NCBI GenBank assembly: GCA_963854835.1
Contig: OY978525.1
Coordinates: 115,333,018-115,397,017 of the forward strand
DNA from: Megamerina dolium
Lineage: Eukaryota > Arthropoda > Insecta > Diptera > Megamerinidae
Length of the DNA stretch: 64,000 nucleotides
Reading direction: 5' to 3'
Under the pieces are notes generated by a model. The model was not told the DNA's origin and searched no databases. It worked only from the letters and a program-made list of their open reading frames with translations. Positions 47,148 to 58,790 of the stretch are shown here, piece by piece. Every line of letters starts with the position of its first letter. Position 1 is the stretch's first letter. Both the position numbers and the translations under genes were made by a program.

Positions 47148-48182
47148 GCTATCTGTCTTATTGTTTTAATCACCATACAAGTTAGTTCTTCGAAGTAAAC
47201 TTTTCTAATAATAGTTTTAAGTTTCTCATAAAAGGACACTAACAAGCCACCTTCGAATTGTATTCGCTTTAAGCTCATTTTCTGTGCATAGTTTGAGTAA
47301 ATAGTTTTACCTACTTAGAGATTGCTACCTACCTACTTACCTACATATATATATCGTATAAACAAATCACCTGCTGGTTTCTGCTGGACATTTTAATTCC
47401 CTTTGGTTGGGTGTGTGAGTGTGTTTTTGGAGTTTTTGCTTTTACTCCTTTTACAAACTTAATGAGAAAAATTTTCAACATTTTCGCTTGTCTCACATTG
47501 CATTTCTTAGTGAACTGCATCAAGTTGAACTGACACAAAAGTGCATTCTTGCTGTCACACCGTCGTCTCTTTGGCATCTTCTTGGAAAATTTAGTCCTTT
47601 AAGTGGATGGAAAAATAAGTGCATGAACCGTACTGCTGTCGAAGGAGTCGAATTCATATACTTTTTAAAGAATTTATAACAACATAAGAGTTTTTATATT
47701 TGTCTTTATGTACAGCACTCGTGTTGAATCATTTTGTACATTATTTTCATTACTCAACATAGTTCAAATAGTTGTTGCTATGGACAACTTTTTTGCAATA
47801 ATGTTTCATATTAAGACATTGTCAAATAAGGACAGCATTAATATTATAGCACTTTAACAAGTTCGACAAGGAAATTTTAATAATTCAATATAAACTCATT
47901 TATAAATAACTTAATGGATGGAAGTACTTAGGGATTTTAATATCCATCTTGCCCTCTTTTTGTTCGAAAATACAATGAGGCCTATTTTAAATACAATAAA
48001 TACAAATATAATCACTCAATATCAAATAGTTGCTGAGTTTAGTACAATGTGTAAAATTCCTCATAAGACAGTAACACAGTATTTCTGGGGTTGGGGCGGA
48101 ATGATTCTAACTGCCGATGGAAGACTTGCAATGTTCTCTTTGTCGTTCTTTGTATATAAATGTTATCTGAGAATAGCCCTAG

Positions 48183-48420
48183 TGAAATTTTCTGATGAAT
48201 AATTTTCTAGAACATTTTAACCCTCTAACTACCTTCCAAATACCATTTTTTGTCAGATTATCCAAAAAAGTGGTCAAAATGGCCCTTTCATGAGGCAGCT
48301 AGTGGGTTAAAATGTTCTACAAAATTATTTCTCGTGAAATTCTACTCTATGTGCCTAAACTACATATTACGCACCGATATCAATTTAAAACCTTTCTTCC
48401 TAGTTATTTGGAAAAAAGTC
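48183..48420. repeat. foldback-repeat copy
   Basis: This copy resembles the sequence at 17577-17780 along its length. Its arms are about 48207-48232 (ctagaacattttaaccctct) and 48299-48320 (ctagtgggttaaaatgttct), separated by about 66 bp. It lies directly upstream of the mariner remnant at 48465. No TA or other target duplication could be identified. Confidence 0.55.
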
Positions 48421-48464
48421 AGGCAAAAAATTGCAAAAGCCAAGAAAGTTTGAAGATAAAGAAT

Positions 48465-49265
48465 TGGAAACATTACTCCACCAATATTGTTGTCAAATGC
48501 AAAAAAGTCTTGCAGAATCCTTGGAAGTGAATAAATCAATCATTTCCGAACGTTTAAAAGCATCAGGATTCATTCAAATGCAATGAAATTGAATGCCACA
48601 TGAACTGAAGCCAAAAGACATTGAAGAGCGATTTTGCATGTTGCGGATATGTTGCTCGAACCATACAAAAGGAAGTCGGTTTTGCATCGGATTATTACTG
48701 GTGACGAAACATGAATTAATTACGATAAGCCGAAGCACAAGAAATCGTATGTGAAGCATTGCCAATCACCGAAATCAACGGCAACGCAGAATATTCAGAG
48801 CGCAAAGGTAATCCTCTGCGTTTGGTGGGATAAGAAGAATGTGTTGTATTATGAGCTGTTGAAATCGGGTCAGACGAACAAAGGGAACTTGTATCGAACA
48901 CAATTGATTCATCTAAAGAAAGTAATTGCCGAAAAAATATCAGAATATGCGTCTAGATACGAGTCTATAATATTCCATAATGATAATGCTCGGCTTCATG
49001 TTGCTAGTTCGATTAAGAATTATTTGTTAAAACAACGGCTGGGAAGTTTAACCTCATCCCCACCTTATAGCCGAGACATTGCCCCGTCTGACTACCATTT
49101 GTTTCGATCGATGGAGAATGCCCTTACTCGAATACACTTCACTTCAGTACAGGGTATCCGAAATTGAGTTGATTCATTTTTGACCTCAAAAAATTAGCAG
49201 TTCTTTTGGAACGAAATCCATATGCTATCAGAAAGATGGGAAAAATTGACACATTTTATTATTGA
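48465..49265 (+). pseudogene. mariner transposase remnant, different lineage
   Basis: The plus strand reads CCQMQKSLAESLEVNKSIIS and ERLKASGFIQMQ, then MPHELKPKDIEERFCMLRIC. After frame changes come VILCVWWDKKNVLYYELLKS, IIFHNDNARLHVASSIKNYL (second Asp), PPYSRDIAPSDYHLFRSMEN (third Asp) and FFWNEIHMLSERWEKL. The VWWD...YYELLK and APSDYHLF motifs mark a mariner closer to the mauritiana/cecropia group than the others here. The N-terminal part and both TIRs are missing or unrecognised. Confidence 0.8.
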
Positions 49266-50164
49266 AATAAAGAGGTAGTTTTGCCAAAAAAAAAAAATCC
49301 TTTAAAATTAATCGATAATCCAATATGAACACATTTTATTTATTATTTAATACATCTACTTTCCAATTTATAAACAACATTCTTTGCACTAAATTATATT
49401 CATTTTATTAGTTTTACGCTAGAACAAAACCACATGCATATAATATATGCATAACTATACCACATGAAAAGAATTCTTCACACATAGGCGCCGCCACAAA
49501 AACGCATGCTATCCAGTGTTGTGCATTGCAACACAAGAAGAGGACAAACGTCAACATAGCATCAAAGGCATTTGCATGTGGCATGCGGCAGCTTCTTATT
49601 TGATACTTAATTTCTCATTTTATTCATTTACTGTTAGTATATTGTGTATGTACTCGCATATAAACAAAAGAATGGGTTGCACTCGTCCATTCCATCACTC
49701 GATTGCGGGCACTCTTACATATGTTTGTATAAACAATTTTTGTTATTTTAACACTATGCACATATTCGTGAGTGTATAAAAATACGAATATAAATGTGCA
49801 AAATGATGTGGTAAAAGGAATTGAATAGTATATTACAATTATGGTTTTTTAAGCAAGCGTATTATAAACAATGGTATACCAAAAAAACATAAGAAAATTA
49901 TACAAAATTTATAAACAAATTTTATACTTTGTGGCTAATGCCAAAGATTGTTTCCTTTATGTGCTTTTATTTTTCAAAAATAAAAGAAAGGTTTAGAATT
50001 CAGAGTGTATATTTTCTGACTTTGCGCAGGGAAACATGTTGCTAGCTTATTGAAACTCGTCATATAATTATATTCGTCTTTTAGTTCTACCAAAGCCCAT
50101 TTCTTCTTTAAATTTGTTAATTGAAAAAATTCACACCCATTCATATTTATATCCAGTCCCAGGC

Positions 50165-50960
50165 AGAGAGGGCGATCCTAAGAATGAATAAAGGAAACAT
50201 CGGAATAGGAGGGCATTTTGCTCGCAGGAAGTTTGATATTCTTGCGAAACGGCTACCTGAAATTATGATGCCGAGGGACACGATGCTTACAAGGTTCAGT
50301 TTCATAAGAAGATTTAAAACTGAACTCATTAATAAAAAGAGCTAGGATGGCATATCTAAAACTTATGAGATAAATCAGAATATGATAACATGGTACACAT
50401 GGATGGCTCACTCACAGATGGAGAAGTCGGAGTGAGAGTATTTGGGCAGAGCGCAAGAAACTCGGAAGCTCTAGGTAAAAACATGACAATTTATCAAGCG
50501 GAAATCTACGCTATTGACAGGTGCGTCTATTTTAATCTCTGACGTAACTATCGGAACAGAAGAATAGCTATCCTAACTGACAGCCAGCCGGCAATCAAGG
50601 CACTTAAATCTCAAATCAAATTACATCGTATCTGGTGATGGAGTGTCTTGAGAAGCTGAACGTCCTGGGTGTAAGGAATCAGGTGTGGATACTATGGATT
50701 ATAGGTCACGTGGGAATTACAGGAAACGAAAAGGCAGATAAACTCGCCAGAAAGGGAGCAGCAATCGCGTTTGTAGGACCAGAACCATTCGGCTGATTGG
50801 GAAAGGGCAACTTCTACAAAATCGTTGTAGGCAGAACTATCACCTGATAAAACTGGGTATTTACTCTAATGAAATTTACAGGTTTTGCGGGGAGGAGGAA
50901 AACACGTGCTGGAGGTGTGCCCCGCGCTAATGCAAAAACGGAAGAAACACCTAGGTGAAT
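50165..50960 (+). pseudogene. LINE fragment: RNase H and Cys motif
   Basis: Around 50393-50545 the plus strand reads HMDGSLTDGEVGVRVFGQSA, then NMTIYQAEIYAIDRCVYFNL and a stop, then RRIAILTDSQPAIKALKS. Later come VWILWIIGHVGITGNEKADK and LARKG. The four RNase H acidic positions are all visible (DGS, QAE, TDS, KAD). A short Cys stretch (CRFCGEEENT) follows after breaks. It is 5'-truncated. It is oriented opposite to the host gene. Confidence 0.8.
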
Positions 50961-50966
50961 ATCTAC

Positions 50967-51338
50967 TATTATAATTATCGTTATGGGGATGTTGCACCGC
51001 GACTTATAAGGTCTATTGTGCCCCCCCTTCGTGGTGCTAGAGTGTGTCTCTTAGTCCAGTGCCCTCGATGAATTTTAGTATTGGTCCTACTTCACAGAGT
51101 CTAAGTTCATTCTGGGATATAATGAAATCTCCCAAGTATTTCCTTCGGAACAAGTTCCTATCACATGTTGTGCTATCTACTAACTGATGGGGTAATGAGA
51201 CTCGTGAATATAGGCGCAATACTACATTTCATAGAGGATGTTGGACTGAAAGAAATACTTTGAACCAAAATGAAGGGGGCACGATAGATTTTATAGGTCG
51301 CGGTGCTACATTCCCCATTAACAATAATAATAATAATC
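50967..51338. repeat. inverted repeat built from a LINE 3' end
   Basis: The left arm 50967-51029 and the right arm 51272-51338 are inverted copies of one another: gacttataaggtctattgtg on the left and the reverse partner (cacgatagattttataggtc) on the right. The (TAAT)-rich tails point outward. The central 240 bp, with gtgctagagtgtgtctctta, matches the LINE end at 41752-41935. It starts directly after the LINE RNase H fragment. Confidence 0.75.
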
Positions 51339-52487
51339 ATCAATATCACAAATCGTATTATGCAAAATAATAAAAGAGATGAAATTCTATTTTTCATATA
51401 AAACAACAACAATAAGAGGGAAGAAAATTAAGCTCCTTCACATTGTATGATATTATATTAATTTTACGATCATTCCTAGAAGCAGCAAAACTCCTCTCGA
51501 AGTTAAATTGAAAATGAACAATTAAATTGAAAATTTACATAATTTATTTCGGTATAATAAAAACAGCATTTGAAATTGTAATAGTATAGATTTAATTTAA
51601 TTTTCCAATTTACTTTGTCCACATCATCCCCATCCTCTTTATATGAAAATATATGAATGCAATAAATACCGAATGTATTTTCAATCTAAGTATATAGTAT
51701 ATAATTTTCAACATCATTTACTTTTTAGATACTATCGAAATTGTCCAATGCTAGCACTGTCTAACATCTTCTAACATTTTATATTCATTTGTGATATGCA
51801 TTGTGTTACAATAAAGAAAATGTAGAATAATAAAAATCAATGAGAAAAAATTGTCAAATTTCATATTTTTTGTGTTGTTTTTTTTTTGTTTTTCTCTTTT
51901 GCTTGAATTTATTATTTTTTTTTTCGCTCTCTTTACATTTATTCTTTGGATATTTTTAAATACTACTTGCAATGCTAGCGTGTATTCTAATAAATTTTTT
52001 GCCAAATCGAATTGTATTGAATTTTATGTTTATTATCACATTGATTTGTAATATAAGAATGAAATTTTATAGTAAAATATATTTAGCATTGTGCTTTGAC
52101 TCTCAGGCTGGTAGCATAGTAGCATGCTAAGCAGACCCGCTTAGCTGGTGCGGGTCTGCATAGCACATCTTGTAGATTGTAATAATACAAAAGATACAAA
52201 AGTATCACAAATTCGGACAGAATTTCTTGATACTAAATTAACAAAGGCTAGTATATATTTCCAAATTTATTTCTAGATCTACGAAAAAAAAAATTTTTCT
52301 GATTAAAATAAATTTTGCTACAAACGAGAATCAACACTGTGATATTGAAGAAGCCAACTATTGTGACCTTCAGCAATAAATATCGAATGTTTTTATGTTG
52401 CATACAGTTCATTGACTAAATGTTTTTGCTTTTGCTGCAATTGCTTTTTACAATAGCTATTGTAATATCCTATTGAATTTATATATA

Positions 52488-53505
52488 AGAGGGCAGTCCC
52501 AGAACTACCCGACCTATCATATAGATGGCGGCAGTAGTTTGAAAAAAAAATCTTTGGTGAAAAGTGGCAACCTTATAAAACATATATTTTAATTTTCAAG
52601 CGCCACGTTGTTTATCGAAAGTTAACGACCTCAGTGAATTTGTAAACATGGAAAAAATTGGTCACCTTTATGCAATCCAATACTTTCATTTAAAAGGTCT
52701 CAGTCCAACGAATATTAAAGCCGAACTAGATTCTACTCTGGGGGAGTCTGCTCCTTAGTTTACGACCATAAAATATTGGGTGGCAGTTTAAAAGAGGGAA
52801 TACGAGCTGCCAAGACGAACACCGTAGTGGTCAACCAATTGAGGTGACCATGCCAAAAATGGTTAGGAAAATCCACAAAATGGTACTGGATGATCGCCGG
52901 CTGAAGGTGCGTGAGCTAGGTGAAATTACAGGCATTTCAAAAATTTGGAGATGAAAAAACTGTGTGCAAGATGGGTGCCACGTTTGCTCACAATAGAACA
53001 AAAACAACGTCGTGAAGATGTTTCTATAGAGTGTTTGGGGATGTTTCACAGTAATGAAGCCGAGTTTTTGAGTCGATTCGTAACCATGTATGAGACATGG
53101 GTCCACTACTTCACATCTGAGACAAAGGATCAGGCAAAACAGTGGACTGAAAGGGGAGAATCGCGTCCAGAGCACGCGAAGAAAAATGGCCGCATTTGGC
53201 GAAAAGGAAGTTTTGTTTCATAAAGACAATTCGCCACATTTAGCTCCTTCGGATTATTTTATATTTCCAAATTTGAAAGAATGCCTTGGTGATAGATGAT
53301 TTGCAAACAATGAAGAGGTGGAGTCTGAGGTAGATGGCTATTTTAATAAGTTACACAGTTTATACTATAAACAGGGTATCGAAGCTATGTAAGATCGGTA
53401 GGAAAGTGTATAGAACTAAAAGGATGTTGTGTTAAGAAATAAAGGAAAACTTTCCCAAATTTGTTGTTTTCTTTATTAGGTCGGGTAGTTCTTGGACCGC
53501 CCTCG
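52488..53505 (+). mobile_element. mariner, irritans-like, copy 4
   Basis: A 1018-bp copy flanked by TA (52486-52487 and 53506-53507). Ends are agagggcagtcccagaacta and aggtcgggtagttcttggac then cgccctcg. The transposase begins at ATG 52648 (MEKIGHLYAIQYFHLKGLS), has a stop at AP*F, keeps FVTMYETWVHYFTSETKD with Y in place of the first catalytic Asp, and is cut by a deletion before the APSDYFIF end. The C-terminus is broken and stops near 53437. Confidence 0.88.
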
Positions 53506-54166
53506 TAATAATGAGCAAAACAGAGTTGTGAGACAATTCTGTTTTCAGTTACTGAACTCACAAAGAAGATAATATTGTATAAGTATATTTTTTTCCCGTA
53601 TTTGCATCAATGTTTTTATTCTTATGAATTACGAATAAAAATCAATAAAAAAAATAATAATAATAATTTAATCACTCTATAATATTACAGTAAATTTTTT
53701 TTTTCAATTTCAAAAATGGTTATATATCATTCTTATCTACATAAGTGCAGTGCAGCACTTAAATAATATCTTATCAAGTGAATATCTTTACAGCAAAAGC
53801 CTTCTTAATTTACATGAAAGAAGAAAACACAAGAAATGTAAAAAAGAATACGATAATATAGAAAGGAAAGAAGAAGACAACAAAAATACAGCTGACCAAG
53901 AAACACGTTTTCAACATAAATAAAAATAAAAATAAAATACAAAAAAAAAAGAGAAAAATATTATTAATAAAATGCAAATGACCATTGGTATGAGAGGCAC
54001 AGTCAAATATGATATAAACAAAATGTACGTGACACTTACAGTTACGCATAGATATATATATTTTTATCTGCACCAATACCAATATATACTCTTGTATATA
54101 ATACTTACAAACATAACGATGTTTTATCTTATTTATTAATTTTTTGTTTTTTTTTTTCGAACTCAC

Positions 54167-54350
54167 CTTGTACAACTAATTTAGCATAACTGGACTCTCG
54201 TGTACCAACTAAATTTTGTGCGATACATTTATAGTTGCCCTCATCAATTGGCTCAACATTGCTTATCAATAAATTACCACCATCGACAATACGTATACGT
54301 GATGTGGTTCCATAAGATTTGGTCTTTAAATCATCCAATGGTACACCATC
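54167..54350 (-). CDS. robo1: robo1-like exon: second half of Ig2
   Basis: This exon continues Ig2 of the Roundabout receptor. It is bounded by acceptor tccattatag and donor gtgagt and is 184 nt long (61 codons plus 1 nt). It reads [20 protein letters not shown], then [21 protein letters not shown] and [19 protein letters not shown]. The DEGNYKC motif supplies the second Ig cysteine, and the aspartate and tyrosine before it are the standard Ig I-set signature. In the family, Ig1 and Ig2 are the Slit contact region. The exon starts in phase 0 and ends after the first base of a codon, exactly fitting the Ig3 exon 7.2 kb downstream. No stops or odd codons were seen. Confidence 0.94.
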
Positions 54351-56604
54351 CTATAATGGAGTGAATAAAACAAAGAAACAAAAAAAAAACAAAATAGACA
54401 GTAAGTTAGGGCAATTGATATGAATGTTGAATAAACATATTTTACTAAAGTAGCTCTGAAGATAAAAAAGAAAATGCAGTGAAAGCAATAAATGTTGCTT
54501 ATGTTTCTTTAATTGTTTAACCTAATGCATGGATGCTATTTAAAAGGCAGATCATGAAATTATCAATACTAGCATTGTTGTTGTTGTTGTTATTGTTGTT
54601 ATTAATTAAAAGATAAAAAAAAACGAACTGGTTTTTATTATAGCCTTAGTTGTGACCAACATATTTACTGTTTGTCTTCCTCTTTTTTTGTCCACTCGTT
54701 CCACATATCGACAATTTCATCTGTATTATGCATGTGATAGGTACATGATCATGTCTTTAACTACCATTTTTCTTAAAGTATAATGCTTAAAGGCTATTTG
54801 CATCACAGCAAGAGTTTTTTAATGAGGTGAGAAATATTGATTTTTTAAATGGCTATTAAATCGTGATGATGATATGATAATCATGCTGCTGAAGAAGTGA
54901 AAGTATCAGTGACAGTACAAAGCCGATGACGAATATATGTATGCAGTATGATTAAGTTCTTTCTAAAACTCTTATATTTGGAATTGGCAAATATGGTGAC
55001 TGGATAAGATTTACGAACATCTCATTGTAAAATATTCTACTGTAATCTGGTATTGAAGCAATGCTATTTGTAGCCAAGAAGTCTGCACTCAAAGCCTTAA
55101 GAAAAACATTGCTTAATATGTTATCAAAATATCAAGAATATTTGCCTCTTAAAGACACCAGTGCATCAAAAGGTCCAGAAAAACAAAATCCACAACAAAC
55201 ATGTTACATGAAAGCTCAATTTGTTTCAAAATCTTGACACTAGTATAGTAAATAGTTTTTGAAAATGAATCAAGCAACAATGTATATGAATCCCTTCCAA
55301 GTACGCCATAATGTTGCCAGCAACATGTATAATTGTTGCTTAATTAAGAAAAAAGTAGACATATGAATAGATCAAAGTCTTGTCTTCTGCATTATATTTG
55401 TGCTAGTCTAGAAATATTTACATATAGAGATCGCATTTTAGTTCAATTTTTAATATTCAAAATATTCATGTTTGTATTGTTGTTGTTGTATGTTTTTAAA
55501 TATAATATTTTTTGTATAACAAGTATAGTTTCAAGCAAGAATAGGAAAGGTCTGAAGGCATTTTTCCTGTAAACATTTTTTTCTGAGCTCAATACTTTAA
55601 ATTCGAAGAGAATTTCTTCAAAACAATTCTATTACATCTTTCTTTCATTCATCCATAAGATTATTGTAGATGCCAGTAGAAACAAAATGTAAAGATTATG
55701 TCATATTAGTATAGATTTAAATGTATTTACAAATGCTTTTAGTCAACAGGAAGAACATTCGAAATGCAAAACTCAACACCTTCACATACAAGTATTATCT
55801 ATGCACTTATATAAGAGTGTCAAACAAATCGCATATGCACATAGTTTTGACTTACAAAACAAACAAAAAGGAATGTAATGTCATATGTAATGCGCCCATT
55901 TTACAGTCACTTTTTATGTAAGTGGAATTATGCACAATCACATATGCATGCATTCATACATCTTCACCACAACAGATTTCATAGTTTTGTCAACAACAAT
56001 GACAGCAATGCACATAAATTATGCATGACATTTTCATTTATATGTTAGACACTGATCGAAAGTCTGAGAGAGAGAGGGGAAGGGTGGAAAGATGCTATGG
56101 AAAAATATGTTCAACTACACAGCATTATCAGTAGATATATATTTAATTCTTCATCTTTTTTTTTTTCTCAAAATGTTTTCCATCAATTATACATACATTA
56201 TGGAAGAGACGAATCTTTTGCTTTAATATGTCTCTATATACAATGTATATAAACTTCTCTGATACTTTATATACAATGTATATGAGCTTCTCTGATACTT
56301 TTACCACTAGATTCATGTATATACATATGTTTATGATTCGAGTTATTGCAAGTTACAATTTACATAGAAGAGTGACGTGAGGAACGACTATCTGGAAATG
56401 CATACAATAGCAAGAATAATTCAAAAGGTAAAATGTAATAAACAATTATTCTTTCAATTGATTTAGACAGTTGTTTTGAATGTTTGTTTTAGCAACATAG
56501 TAGCAACAAGCAAGTAGCAACATAATGCATATAATATTTATGGCAAGCATGTATTTTAAAATACCTATATGAGTATATATACATACTTTTGATGCATAAC
56601 TTAC
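54351..56604 (-). other. robo1 intron within Ig2
   Basis: A 2254-bp intron between the two Ig2 exons, with donor gtaagt and acceptor tccattatag. It is AT-rich with a short (TTG)n at about 54574-54600 and a 33-bp tandem duplication at 56236-56300. A short GA-rich stretch lies near 56068-56095. I saw no mobile-element protein and no further exon. Confidence 0.75.
56236..56300. repeat. 33-bp tandem duplication
   Basis: The unit caatgtatataaacttctct followed by gatactttatata is present twice, with one difference. Confidence 0.85.
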
Positions 56605-56723
56605 CTTCATCCAAATCAATGTCGGCTCTGGTATGCCCTTTGGTGGTCCACATTCTAATAGTGCCGTTTCACCTTTGGCAACACGTGTATCCTTTGGTTG
56701 GGCACGAAAATCATCGCGTAATA
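56605..56723 (-). CDS. robo1: robo1-like exon: first half of Ig2
   Basis: First visible exon of a Roundabout receptor, the Slit-binding guidance receptor of growth cones. The minus strand has acceptor tatctttcag before the exon and donor gtaagt after it. After two bases completing a split codon it reads [18 protein letters not shown], then [20 protein letters not shown]. This is the start of Ig2, with its first disulfide cysteine (LLEC) and core tryptophan (IW). The wording is almost that of fly Robo1 Ig2 as I remember it, which is why I prefer robo1 to robo2/lea or robo3. The exon is 119 nt, enters in mid-codon and leaves in phase 0, matching the next exon. The Ig1 exon that should precede it was not found up to base 64000. 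Confidence 0.93.
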
Positions 56724-58639
56724 CTGAAAGATATAGAAAAGAAAGGGAATATGAGTTTATTAGTATAGTTTTTTTTTTTATGAAAAGAACTTTCAATAAG
56801 AAAAACATTATTTTTATATGAAATTTAGATTCTGAACTTTGCACAGAATTGTAAGAGACCTACTAGAACCTAGCAGAACATTTCTGTTTGAAAAATATTT
56901 ACTGTTTAACAAAATTTAATTGATTATCGAATGAAATGAATAAAAATCAAATGTTGCGCCGTAGTTTGCGTCAACGATCTATAACAGGAATCATTGTACA
57001 CACATACAATAAAAGAAATTTTTAGAGATATATGTAAATAAAAATTTATATATATTCCTATAGCTGTTACATGTACCTCTGTGGCACTCTAACTTCTGCT
57101 TACTTTATTACCATATTTGGTCTAATTACGATATATTTCTTTTTAGCGATTATGTTGATGTTTTCTTTGTTAATAAGACACCTTTATGCCATATTTATTG
57201 TGGCATGCCACATGTCAAATATTTTTATATATAAAATATATATAAAACATATACCTACATAGAGATAAATAAATATAGTAGATACAACATGACAATGTAT
57301 ATAATTTATGTTGACACTTTTTCAATTATATATGAAAATCAAATTGCATGCAATAGGCAAAAACTATAACAATAGCCAACAATAATAACAAAAAAACGAC
57401 AGCAACAAGAATATTAATAAACCATGTAGGCGCAAGTAAGCAACATAATTCATATATACAATTCAGCTACATGAATTCGTACATACATTCAATTGTGTTT
57501 AGACACATTGTTGCTAAAGAAATTGCATTTCTATTGAAATTTGCGCAATACAATTGAATACGGAATGAAGGCTTAAGTTTGAAGAAAATAAAAAATAAAA
57601 GTAAATATACCAAAAAGACACACGGTGTATACGTGTAACCACATAGTATATACCATATAGTGTATTTATGTACAAACAATTAAGGAAGCGTGCCATACAT
57701 AAGAATCGTGCATGTTTAGATATGTATGTGACTTATTGAAGGTCGCTGTTTTTTTTTATTGTTCTTTCTATGGTTTTGATTTAGCTTTGGGATTGTTTGT
57801 GCTAACTTTTCAAATCAACTTTACAGACAATAGTTATTTTGGTTTAAAGCAAAACTATATATGTATGAGTGTGAATGGTTGTCACGTCGTCTAGCATACC
57901 TAATGTATTCCGTTTTCATTTAAACACCTATGATTACTGAAGAAGGCGGTCATATACATATATACATACATTTGAATGACTCTACACATTGTCGCCTTAG
58001 TCACCTTAGTCTAATGATGTGCTTATATGTAAGTAGGTGTTACTAATTTTGTTTTGCAATAAATTAAATAAATTGGCAACATTTTGTGTCAAACAAAATG
58101 ATTTATGTTGTAACGTTTGTGGTGTGGTGGTTTAAATGTACCAATAGTATAGAATTCATTTGACTTTGTGTAAATTTATGCAAAAATGTTCAACAATGTT
58201 AGTATATTGTCGATTGTTTATATACTTGTTTATGGTATTTCGTCTTTTTAAACAATATTGCATTTATATATGAATATGTCGCCATCATTTTTATATTCAT
58301 TTTATTACATTCACTTCTACAAAATGGTGAAAAGAGAAAGATAAATAAAATACAAATGTTTGCCATGTCAACTTTTAGGAAATGTTTACATAATAATAAT
58401 AGTAAGTAGCATTAAAAAAAATTAAACTTTGTATACAAAAGTGTTCAAGTTGATATGATAATGAATGATATTTTCATATGAGTATATCTACAAGTAAGTA
58501 CGACAATTCACATTTGCATAAAACATACTACTATGCATATTCATGTTCAATTTCATTAGCAACATTATAGCACTGAACAAACATTTCGTAAGAATTTCCA
58601 AACAAATATTTAATAAAATTTTTGAAATATTTTCGATCA

Positions 58640-58790
58640 AATTTTAACGATCTATTACTTATTTTAAATATCATAAATCAAATATCGTGCACAATTCAAA
58701 TTATCATTGTTATTATGTTGCTAACATGTTGCTAGTTACATGTTGTGATCAGTTTACGTGATGAAACTAAATTCTCTTCAATAATTGTTG
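58640..58790. repeat. diverged relative of the 61880 duplication
   Basis: It contains gctaacatgttgctagttac, then atgttgtgatcagtttacgt and gaaactaaattctcttcaa, in the same order as the pair at 61880-62250. The palindrome is imperfect here. Similarity outside this block is weak. Confidence 0.5.

Larger units (their letters stand above)
47001..54166 (-). other. robo1 intron between Ig2 and Ig3
   Basis: A 7166-bp intron with donor gtgagt and acceptor cattccag. It holds, from left to right, a CT-rich microsatellite (47120-47147), a foldback repeat (48183-48420), a mariner remnant (48465-49265), a LINE RNase H fragment (50165-50960), an inverted repeat built from a LINE 3' end (50967-51338) and an irritans-like mariner (52488-53505). 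The gaps between these are AT-rich and without recognisable features. Confidence 0.75.

Noticed and set aside
53810..54175. 121-residue minus-strand open frame
   Set aside because: Phe-rich translation of an A/T-rich intron, running into the true Ig2 exon donor. No support.
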